A DNA stretch of 64,000 nucleotides. Origin: Cinclus cinclus. Taxonomy: Eukaryota > Chordata > Aves > Passeriformes > Cinclidae. The number at the start of each line of letters is the position of its first letter. Position 1 is the stretch's first letter. Both the position numbers and the translations under genes were made by a program. Of the stretch, positions 36,702-46,605 are shown one piece after another. Under the pieces are notes generated by a model. The model saw only the letters and a list, made by a program, of their open reading frames with translations. It did no database searches and was not told the origin of the DNA. The stretch lies in NCBI RefSeq assembly GCF_963662255.1, contig NC_085060.1:10851630-10915629 (forward strand). Reading direction: 5' to 3'.

Positions 36702-39116
36702 ATGCTCTTTTATGAAAGTTACAGCAGAGCTGATTTTTATAGCACTATTTATCGCATTTGTGGAAATTGGGGAGCAAAATTAGTGAAGCAGATTTTCAGT
36801 GCTGTTCTCGGTATAACTACATACAGAATTCCCAAATGACAGTATTTTGATGATACAAGTTTAATAACTAAAACAATAACAGACTTTGAGGAATCAGCAT
36901 AAGACCAGATTACATAAAGATACAATCAAAAATGTGTTTTAGTGAATTTGACTGAAGACAAAAATAAAGTAAACCAAATCTTTTCCCTGAGTGAGGCACA
37001 AGTGGCTCTTCTCAATGGCACAGCTCACCAAGCCAGGCTTCTATATGATGATCAAGGTCCATGCAACAGGTAAAATAGCTTTACAAGACCAGCTGCAGAA
37101 TTTTACAGTTATGCCAGACTTTAGAAAGGCAATTCTATGGAGTTTCTTCCTACAGATAAAAGATGTGTGCATAGTCTGAGAAAACAAAGCCATAGAACCC
37201 TGGGTAACTTGTGAGGCAGCACAGCACATGTTCTGATTTGGAAATGGTGGATTACCAGATTCAAGTATTCTGCAACAGAAGGTTCTCTATAGTCAGTAAT
37301 TCTGCTCCTAAGAGCTCATATATTTTTTATTAAATATATAAATACATTATATATATACCCAGATCTTCGGAAAATTACTTTTCTGCATTCCTGAAAATAG
37401 ACTTCCTAGGAAAAAGGCTGATTCAAAACAATTATGTTAACATTGTACATTGAAATAAAATGTGATGTTTGAATGGGAAACCTTTAATCACTAGAAGGTA
37501 TGTATTTATTGAGCCTATTTGCAGAATTGAAAGAATTTATTTGCATTCTGATGAATTACTTGTGAGATCAAGTTTACAGGATTTGATCCTTAAATGTTAG
37601 TTTTGGAAGAAATTTAAAAGGTAGGACTTGGGTTCTCTTAAAATTTTAAAAATAGTTCTATTTTGCCAGCATTTTGGATTCTCTCCCAAATGGAAGGGAG
37701 TGCACAGTCAGGATATAACTTTATGTGTTATGAATAAATCTTTTTCTTAGCACCTTTCAAGAACAGTCCAGCATTAAAAATAGAACTGTGTATGGATGAT
37801 ATTTGGAAGTGTTACTGATGTTGATCTAGACATTTACAAGTGTTTCAACAATATTTCTTTATTTCAATAAAATAGACAAAGAATTCCTGTTCTCCTTTTT
37901 CCTGCTGGAGAAAAATATATGTTTCTAATAATTTAAAGTTAAAATTTTGTTATTTTCATTATATATGAATTTATACAAACATACTGTGTACCATTATTAT
38001 TAGTCCTGGTTGATAAATGAGCTCTTTTCTCTTCCATTTCTGACTTTGAGCAGCCCTGGACTATGATTTCTATAGACTAAGTCTACCTGAGGTACTCTGA
38101 CACATCCAGAAGCAGATAAATACCTAAATTTAGTTCCGCAGGTGTCATTGTCAGGATAAAACACAACTACTAAAATAAAAAATTCTTAAGCACCTGCCCA
38201 TATTCTCAGTGCATACAAATCACTTCTGTTTGACTCTTTTTCCAATTTGCTGTCTCTTCAGGGAAGCAGAGGATAGCAGTAATGAAGTTAAAAGAATCAA
38301 GACTGGCTTTGTGGAAGAAAGAGAAATAGATTCCAAATGTGGATAGCGATGGATACAAAAGTTGCTCTGTGGTCAGTGCCTGTTATATCATTAGGAAAAT
38401 GAATCTGTAGCAGTCTAGGGCTTTGTTTCCCATCTTCAGTCTGTAACCTTTTCTTTACCAACCAGAGTGGCGGAGTGAGACTTCCGGAGACATTCAGAAG
38501 CCTAATTTAGAAATAGAATCTCTGATCAGCTCAAAAGGAGCACTACACATTTGTCACATCCCTCCTCTTTCTCTGCATTTTGGCAGAGGAATTTATATTT
38601 GATAGTGTTGCATACAGCTGAGCAGTGTTTCTTTGTATTCAGCCATGTCCTTGTCTTAGAAAACCAGTATCTACAAAAAACCTAAAACTAGTGGAAAACA
38701 AAAGGAAAATCCTTGAAAAACCATCATATAGTAATGTGCTCATTCTTCCGTACATTTTTAAACTGCCATCATCATGACTGTTTTATGTTTATACATGCAT
38801 ACTGTCTTCAAGAAGAATGTACAGTCAACTAGTTTCTTTCATCTGTGAAACATGTAGAGCCAGTTGAGTGCAATGCTTGTCTGATATGTAATGTAACATA
38901 AAATGTGGCTGTTATTTAAACAGCATGTCCTTATGTGTCTGAAAACCATCTGAAAATGAAGGATACTGGTGAAATATTTTGTGTGATAAAAAAAGAGATG
39001 AAATTATGGCAAGGATATTTATCAATATCTCTTTTTTTAAATAAAAGTCAGTTGCTTTTCTTCATACTTTTGAAAAGGGAGAGGAAGAGTTTGTTGGTTT
39101 TCTGATGGATTTTGAC

Positions 39117-39461
39117 ATAGCTGGTCTCTAGTCCAACATCCTGCAGAAAGCAAAGTCAGGCAAAAGTACAGGCTGGGGTATTCAGGGCTTTATCCAGCTG
39201 GGTCTTGAAAACTGGGATAGAGGCAGTACAGCTTCACTGGGCTCAGTTCCACTGCTTGACTCTCATCACAGGAAAAAAGTCTTTCCTTAAATCTTTTGTG
39301 ACCTTGTCCCCCCCTTTTTTCCTCTTTCCAGCTTATTCCACTCCTGTTCTCCCACCATACCACCTATGTGAAGAGCCTGTCTACATCTCCCTGATGCCCC
39401 TCACAGGGGCCAGAGGCTGCTGTTACATCATTCCAAAGCCACATCTCCTCAGGCTGTAAAA
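39117..39461 (-). mobile_element. CR1 LINE 3'-region fragment, reverse strand
   Basis: On the forward strand this reads as the reverse complement of a CR1 3' region: 'tagtccaacatcctgcagaa', 'ggctcagttccactgcttga', 'aaaaaagtctttccttaaat', 'tgtgaagagcctgtctacat' and 'atctcctcaggctg' occur in CR1 order. It is more diverged than the 17.1-kb copy and reaches further into the element than the 29.4-kb copy. The 84-codon frame at 39205-39459 lies within it and is antisense CR1, not a gene. The edges are approximate. Confidence 0.82.
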
Positions 39462-40466
39462 AATTACCAGTTTCTCAAGACTTGAATGTACTTTGTGGTG
39501 TTTCAGATGTCTAGAAAATGTCAGACGACCTAGAACCTGTAAGCATAAATAGGAATCTTGATGGAGGTATATGAAAGCCTTTGAGCAGTTACAAAGAAAT
39601 AGTTAATACAAAACTGTGCCCATTTTCTTGTTTTAGTACCTACAATATCACTGTTGCCAAATAATGGGAGATCCCCAGCATCAGAAACTATTACAGGTTA
39701 TTGTTACTCTGTAATGATAGTGATAAGTTTTCAACATGTTAGAAAACAGGACTAAACAAAAATCATAAAAAGCTGTTTTTCAAAATGAAAATTCTAATCT
39801 ACAAGTATAAATAGTTTCACTGGCAATGCATTTAAAAATGAATCATGGTCCAGGGAGGGTTGGTTGTATGTGAAACATGTACAATGGTCCCTTAATCCTT
39901 TTTGTGAAATCACACAGAAGCAGGCAAGGTTCAGTAAATAAAAATACATTTCAAAGTGTCAGATCTTTTTTGCATTCATAAATATCCATGGCCAAATTCA
40001 AAGTTAGGCTCTGCTTGTCATGTGTTTGCTTGAAGCTAATTAAGTCTGTGGATACTTTATTTTGCAGAAGTGGTATCATAAGTAAAATGGAGGAAAATTT
40101 TCCTAAATTATTACTTCAGGTTTCAGAGGTAGGGAGGCTGGACCACCTCCAGTTGTCACTTGTAGTGTGATTTACTTATTGTACTATTTATTCCTGGAAA
40201 GATGAATTCAAAGCAACAGGTTGTTGGCCTTTGATGTGACACGAGCTCCCTCACTGTCTCCAGTGAACTGTAACTCACTGTATTAAATTTTCAAAATCTC
40301 AATGAAACAAAAGTATCTGATCAGCAATAATGACTGTGCATGAGGAATTTTCAGGAAAAAGCCACATTCTCTCATCCTCTCCAATTAACTTTATGGCTTG
40401 AACTAAGTTTTTCTGGAAACTGCTGCTAACTTATATAATTTTCTGTGCACCTGAACCAAAAGGGTT

Positions 40467-40507
40467 GCATATGACACATAGCATATGACACATTGCATAT
40501 GACATAC
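40467..40507. repeat. Three-copy 14-bp tandem repeat
   Basis: GCATATGACACAT(A/T) twice followed by GCATATGACATAC. The near-identical units start at 40467, 40481 and 40495. Each unit holds CATATG, an E-box-type core. Confidence 0.92.
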
Positions 40508-43500
40508 AGGATTACAGTGTATGAAAACACTGAAAATTAATAGTTTTAGGTCAGGTCTAATTGTGATAGGATCTAATCTCCTACTGAAATATTTTTAGTT
40601 TTGTTAAGGTATCTTTGACATAAAAAAACCTCCCAAATGTGAATCATTGCCAATAAGAAATGTATAATTTTCTGCTGTGATTCTGTTACATTATTCTTCA
40701 TGGGAAATCCCTTTTGGTCTTGTTCAAAGACTGGTGTTTTGCTCTCTTGTGCTGTAATGAGGCTGGGAAACAGAAGGGCCATGTGCAATGCATATGCATA
40801 TGAATTTAAGGATGTAAATGAATGCCACCAGTCCTGATTTTTCCTTCAGACAGGTGTTGGTAATTTAGGTGCCAATTCCTAGCATCCTGCTATTGTTTTC
40901 CCTGTGCCATATGATAAATGAAGAAAGTCCTGGGAAATGTCAGGCTGTTTTGCATTGCTGCTGTCCTTTCAGGTTGGAGCTGCCTATGGAGGAAAGGCTG
41001 AAGGAAGAGTGGAGTGCTCTTTGCAGAGTCTGAGCAATGATGCTCAAGCTGCTTAGACAGTCAGTCTGAAAGAGGTTATGATGTAGTTCTGAGTTATTAC
41101 TAGAACAGAGGTGTTTCATTTAATCAAGACTGTAAATGGCACAAGGTTATTTCATTTCCATGTTTGATTACAAAAACTTAAATATATCTCTAAACCTTTC
41201 AGAAGTAGGTTATTGTATGCAGTTCTTAATGACATATATAAAAATGTTTTACTGGGTGTTGGAGACATTTTAAAGCTGTCCCCAAGAAGAAAACCCAGTG
41301 ACTATTTACCATAATGTGACAGTATTTTGTATGTAGAAACTTTGCTAGTCATTTTCTTCCAAGCCCTGAAATGCTTGTTGCAAGCAATGAAATTCTCATC
41401 TTGTGTTTTGTCAGCCTGCAATAGTTTGCAATGCAGCATGCTGGGGGTGATCATATAATTTGAAGTGCAAATTGCAAAAGAAAAATGCATTAACTTACCT
41501 GGGTTTCCTGCTGTTGTTGAAACAAGCAATAGAGCAGTGCATGTCACAGTTAATTTGCATAATAAAGGAATAGAAAAATATCTAGATTTTATTTTATTCT
41601 ACTCACATTAACTTTAGTGCCACAGCCTTGATTAACTTTAGTGAAAACAGGCCGGATTCTTCATGGTCCATGATTTCGTAGCTCTCTACTTCTGAATAAC
41701 TGTTTACTATCAGAAAGACCTCATATACCAGGCAAAATTAAATGCTTCAGCTTGAGGTGGTTGCTAGTGGTAATGGAACTGTGCATGTTAAAGAGGACCT
41801 AATTCCTCTTCTTTCCCAATTCTTCTATTCTCTCTCACACAAGACTCTTGCAGTTTACAGTTTCCCCAGATGGAATTTCTCTATCATGAGAAAATGTACT
41901 CAGCAACCCAAAGTATGGTACAAACTGGTTTTACTCACAAAAGTAAGCTGTTCCCTGCAGCTGAGCAGGAGAGGGGTAACACAGTGGGGTGTTTTCTTGT
42001 GAGCCACTGCTGAAAGTGGTAAACATGAGAAAGAAGGTGGGAAATTGTAATGATGCCCACCTGGCTGCTTCCAAAGACACTGAGGACAGAAAGGAGTTCT
42101 AGCACAGATATCAGGTATTTGCAAAACCAGGACCTTTATTTGTATGTTCACTTTGCCTTCAGTGTGATTCACTGCAGCTTGTAAAGATCTTGGACAGTGC
42201 TGTTAGTGAAATAACTGACTCTGGATGAAACATTTTTTTCTGTAGCTGGTCATCATGTACAGTCCCCCCTAGAGACTGAAAAACTCCCAGGTTAGATGTC
42301 TGTACATTGAATTATAATGTAAAAGGAGCTCATTAGTTCTTACCTTCAATAAAGCTGTCTGTGTTATCTAAGAATAGTTAAACAGAGAAAAGGAGCGGTA
42401 GAAGCTAAGAGTAAACACTAATGTGCCTTTAACATTAATAATTTACTATATAATTCATAATTTAAGGCTTAGTGAGAATTATTTTGCTTTATCTTGTATC
42501 ACAAACCAGTAGAAAACTAAGCCTGATTGTTCTCCAAAGGCATGTACTTAGATTGGTGTTCAGCTCAGTGTATTCAGCCTTTCAATTGTAATGCTTTAAT
42601 TTAAGTTGCAATGCTTAAATTGAATATAATAAATTATCATTGTATTTTTAATAGCTGTATTTTGAAGTTAGTGGTAAAAGGTAGCCTAGCTAATTCTGTC
42701 AGACGGGAAGCAATGCTCGGCAGCCATTCCCTATCCCTGTTTATGGTATTTGCTCGTGATTTTATAGATCTGTTCCATACCCCACTCTTTTCATTTTGCA
42801 GGATGATTAAATAGTATTCAATATGGAAAAGATATCATGTTTTTGATGATTATCTCTTTCCTTCTCTGCATGTTTCCTATTTCTCCTCCATTAATATTTA
42901 AATAGGACAACTGAAAGTGTTTAGAACATTCAAGATATGGTCACACTGTAGATTCATAAAACTTTATCCTGGTACTGCTTTGCTTTTTACTTCTGTCCTA
43001 GTAAATCCTAACATTTGCTTCCTTCTTTAACCTACCTTTTGTGAACTGAGTTGAGGTTTTTCATAAAATTACCTCTTCTAACACTGAAGAGTTGTTTCCA
43101 AGTAAGGATAATTTTATATGGAAAATTAGGTTGGAGTTCAGTGTTGTTCCCTCCCCCTCCATGTGCATCTCTTTACATGACTGTAAAAGCTGCCTACAAG
43201 AAATATTATAGAGCTTAACATACATGTCTGTAATCAACGTGTTCTCTTGATGACTGTATACACACAGAACAATATTTAACTGCTGTCCACATCAGAGAAC
43301 TCTTCCCTCTCATTCTCAGTCTCCCCTTGCTTAGTCCTTTCCACAAGGATTTCTTTAGGGAAAATCACAAAGAATCCGGTTAATCAAATCTTTGTTTTAT
43401 TACACAGAGAATCTGTTGTTTAAGAATGCAGGGTTTATCATTTTATTCATGAATGTAATTCAGCCATAGGCCCTGTTTTCATTATGGGACAAAATTGTCA

Positions 43501-45440
43501 GTGTAAGTTGCAAAGGGTTCCTACAGGATGTAACGCTGCTTTGTTGAGGAAAAAAACCTGCAGTTTTTCTACCCTATCTTGCTTATTTACTGTTCTCCAG
43601 AGAGGACTATATCACATCTTTCAAATGCAGAACAAGTTTTTGAACTATCCTCTCCTCTGTGTTTAGTAGTCAGATGTAGGTCAGGCACTACAAATAAACA
43701 AGACGCCAAATCCGTGCGCTGATTCTGCAGCTCCCAAGCACTTCTTCCCTCCCTCTGCACGGCCTGCTCGAATTCACTGTTTCCCTAGATGTGGTCTACC
43801 CAGCCTCTAGAAAACAAGTGAACTATGAATCTCTTAAGACCTTCTCTTTTTGGAAGGCACCATTTTTAATATGGCCATGAAATTGCCAAAGAATCTCTTC
43901 TTCTAATGTACCATGACTAATGAACTGCAATAGGTTTTCCTTATTATACCACTGCTATTATTACCTTTGAAGTACAGAAACTTCAATCACTGTGATTATA
44001 GGTAGCAAGACAGCCTGACAAACTGTTAAAATGTGTGTTTTTATTATAACTTCTATGAGTGCATTTAGAAATTGTTATTTTTGTTTTCATGACTCTCTAA
44101 GGTTTTAAAATTCTATTATATAGAAATGAAGATAACTTGAACCAGAGTACATTCAGATGTACTCACTGGGCTTCCAATTTACAACTTTTTCAATATCAGG
44201 ATTCTATTAGGAATAGAAGCATGAAAACAAAACCAAACTCCTACTTTTAGAAATCTCTTTAAGAACATAAACTTTATTTAAGAACATATACATGTATGGG
44301 GTGATTTTTCATGGCCAATACTACTTTTTTTCAGTCTAGCAATCATCCACTGAACCTCACAGGAACCTTCACTGCTAATGGGGGAGAAAATAATGCTTGG
44401 ATGAGCCTTCAGATCCTGTTCCAAGCTTGTTTCCAACACTTGTAGTGTGGTATTAGCTGTGAGAAATCAGCTCAAATCTGCCGTGATAAAATTTAAAGGC
44501 TCTTTTGTTATCCCTTAAGCACTCTCTTCAACCTCTCTAATGATGTATTTCTTCTGTGAGGTAATGTGGGAATCATGTAATTTTTGGTAATATAGAAAGG
44601 GTGTTCCTTGCAGTTACCTGAGAATTAATGACAAGAACTTGATTTTCAGTCAGTGTTACTGGTTCTGTTGATTGTGAGGGAAGATGCCTTTAATAGCAGA
44701 CAAGGGCTTCGCCTTCAGTCTGAAATTTAAGGCGTATTTTTCTTGAAGAGATCCAACAAGTCTTTTGGTCCATAAAGGAGGGCAACCCTTCATGTCTGCA
44801 CAGTACTACTTGATTTTAAACAGGATAGCTTATGGAAATGTACAGCAGCCAAATGAATAGAAATTAGGTTTATACGAGAATTTTAAAATGTTTAAAGGCA
44901 CAGTACTTTTTCAGATGCTGAGCAAGACGTCAGCTCTTAATTCTGTTTTTCGGGTCTTCAATTGACAGAGATGGCAGTTCTCATTAAAAAATTTTCAAAA
45001 CATTGACCATTAGTGTCTGAAATTAACAAAATGCAGTATTCATGGGTCGCTTCAACATTATATGCCAAGTTTTAGTTTAAAAATGCCCTTTGGAAATAAA
45101 ATTATGCTCTTACATGACATTATTTACTCTTTTAGTATTGGAAATACTATTTTTTCCCATTTAGTGATAGTAAAGTAGTAATTTCCTTTACTTTAAGGAG
45201 AGACTATGCCAGCTATGACAATCTCTTTATTAAAACTTAATGATTCTTAACGCAGAAAATTATTTTTTGGCTTTTTTTGTGATTACAAATACCTGACATT
45301 TATATGTTGAAGGTCAGTCAACAACTCTGTGTACAGTGAGCACACACACATATTCTATAGCTGGAGAATTTTTTTAAATTCTTTTGAGTCATCTCTGGAT
45401 AAAACCCTGGACATTTTCTCAAACCTTATCACATGTTTTG

Positions 45441-45510
45441 GAAGAGTTTGAAAGCCCACCAAAGTACTCTGCCCAGAAGAGTTTGAAAGCCCACCAAAGT
45501 ACTGTGCCCA
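45441..45510. repeat. Two-copy 35-bp tandem duplication
   Basis: The two 35-bp copies (45441-45475 and 45476-45510) begin GAAGAGTTTGAAAGCCCACC and differ at one base (CTCTGCCCA versus CTGTGCCCA). This is a recent local duplication. It lies inside a 64-codon frame that has no recognisable product. Confidence 0.95.
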
Positions 45511-46266
45511 GATTTACCCAAAGAGAGGAGAGGATTATCCAAACTGCTGCACAAAGATTTTCTTTCCTTCTTATATAATGCAAGTATAAAATGGGAATCT
45601 TTGAAGGCTTATGTGTGGAAAAGGACAGTGATCCTATCTGTCTATACTCTGGAATAGCTACTATTTACACACACTTCTTTTTTTATTTTCACAGATAAGA
45701 CATACCTTCTCCTCCTTTGTGGAAGTTGGGCTGCTCTTTAAAACCTCATCTGTTTTGGCTGGAGAAATCCCAAGAGTCCTTTGGAGAGGGAAATTGACTT
45801 TTTTTTGTCAAGAAGAAGTGCATGTGATAAAACATTTAGCTCATGTTTTAAAGTGTCCTGGCAATCTTCTCAGTGATTTACTGCAAGGTTGATGTCCCAT
45901 GTTGAGCTGGACAATAGGCAACTGTGGTGTTTATGTGTTTCTCAGCTTGCTTGTATTTCTTCCACCTTTTTCTTCAGTTTTTGTAATTAGCTATGGCACT
46001 CATCTTTAATCAATGGCCATCTGCTAGTCAGTGTTCTCTGGAGCAGATCATGTTGAGATGCTGTCTGCATGTTCAAAGTGCATTTTTGATGCTCTCTGGT
46101 GGTTGCTTCTCAGTGGTCTCAGGAACAAATCTGTGGCTCGAGTGCTGTGGAGGCTGATGGGCCCACTAAGAAAAAGCTTGTTGCCCTTCCCTGGAGGGAA
46201 TGCCCTTAGGTACTAACCTCCTCTGTAATGGTCAGAAAATTTCCTCCCAGCATGTCTCCCTGCTCT

Positions 46267-46274
46267 ATGCAAAT
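46267..46274 (+). promoter_or_regulatory. Octamer ATGCAAAT in LTR U3
   Basis: Exact match to the POU-factor octamer, about 100 bp upstream of the TATA box within the LTR. Confidence 0.7.
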
Positions 46275-46286
46275 TGCTTGCACCCC

Positions 46287-46291
46287 ATTGG
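46287..46291 (-). promoter_or_regulatory. Inverted CCAAT box in LTR U3
   Basis: ATTGG on the forward strand in 'caccccattggtcc', an NF-Y-type inverted CCAAT box about 75 bp upstream of the TATA box. Confidence 0.7.
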
Positions 46292-46307
46292 TCCTTCCCC
46301 CTTTGCT

Positions 46308-46355
46308 CCGCCCCTGAGCCCTCAGCCGATTCGCCTGTTGCTCTACCCCGCCCCC
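46308..46355. promoter_or_regulatory. Two GC boxes in LTR U3
   Basis: CCGCCCC at 46308-46314 and CCCCGCCCCC at 46346-46355 are Sp1-type GC boxes on the reverse strand, placed just upstream of the TATA box. Confidence 0.7.
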
Positions 46356-46363
46356 TGCTCTCC

Positions 46364-46372
46364 CTATATAAA
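46364..46372 (+). promoter_or_regulatory. TATA box of the LTR promoter
   Basis: CTATATAAA is a near-ideal TATA box. A start site would be expected around 46395-46400. Together with the upstream octamer, CCAAT and GC boxes this forms a complete RNA polymerase II core promoter pointing rightwards. Confidence 0.8.
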
Positions 46373-46435
46373 CCCTGCTCCCGCAGACCCTTCTGGAGCT
46401 GTCTTTGTCCCTGGTCTCCTTTGTGGCAGAAGCTC

Positions 46436-46441
46436 AATAAA
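46436..46441 (+). promoter_or_regulatory. AATAAA polyadenylation signal of the LTR
   Basis: AATAAA lies within 'agctcaataaacttc', about 65 bp downstream of the TATA box, the usual position for a poly(A) signal in a short R region. Confidence 0.75.
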
Positions 46442-46534
46442 CTTCTCTGTGGCACAGCATCCAAGGCTCCCGTCCTTCTCTCCAGTGTTGCCTGAAGCGG
46501 GTTCACAGAAGAGCTGAAATCACTTTGCCCAGAA

Positions 46535-46552
46535 GCACGGACATGTCCGTGC
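46535..46552. promoter_or_regulatory. 18-bp perfect palindrome with p53-type half-site
   Basis: GCACGGACATGTCCGTGC equals its own reverse complement. Its centre GGACATGTCC fits the p53 half-site pattern RRRCWWGYYY exactly. No second canonical half-site follows at the usual spacing: GGACGTCC nearby lacks the CWWG core. It lies in the U5 part of the LTR. Binding is untested. Confidence 0.5.
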
Positions 46553-46605
46553 CACCAGGACGTCCTTCTCTGGACGCTTCTCCGGAAGGTCGCGGCACTC
46601 CCCCA

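Larger units (their letters stand above)
34216..39116. other. Unique AT-rich DNA with T/G-rich simple repeats
   Basis: No gene is supportable. It holds T/G-rich runs at 34319-34378, 35577-35608 and 36599-36701, an imperfect 46-bp-period duplication at 34869-34938, an A10/T13 inverted run at 35035-35059, and an AT-only stretch near 37325-37360. ORFs here (at most 80 codons) are short or translate the simple repeats. Confidence 0.55.
39462..46145. other. Mostly unique AT-rich DNA, no gene supported
   Basis: About 6.7 kb with only short frames (at most 90 codons). It includes a triplicated 14-bp repeat (40467-40507), a 12-bp palindrome ATGCATATGCAT (40788-40799) and a 35-bp tandem duplication (45441-45510). 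Nothing resembling an exon, RNA gene or known repeat was found apart from these. Confidence 0.55.
46146..46605 (+). mobile_element. Solo endogenous-retrovirus LTR, 460 bp
   Basis: The element starts TGTGGAGG and ends CCCCCA, so it has TG...CA termini, and is flanked by GTGC on both sides (46142-46145 and 46606-46609). A 4-bp target duplication suits a gammaretrovirus-like (ERV1) class. Its inside has the U3-R-U5 order: octamer ATGCAAAT, inverted CCAAT, two GC boxes, TATA box, then AATAAA about 65 bp downstream, then a U5-like part. No polypurine tract precedes it and no primer-binding site follows, so it is a solo LTR left by recombination. Many intact CpG and promoter motifs argue for a fairly young copy. 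ORFs of 105 and 164 codons crossing it are chance frames. An alternative right edge near 46621 (GCCATGACA pairing with TGTAATGG at 46224) is possible but has no matching flanks. Confidence 0.78.

Noticed and set aside
36597..36839. 80-codon ORF rich in Phe/Leu/Val resembling a membrane protein
   Set aside because: The hydrophobic part is a translation of the GTTT/T-rich simple repeat.
39205..39459. 84-codon forward ORF
   Set aside because: It is antisense sequence within a CR1 fragment.
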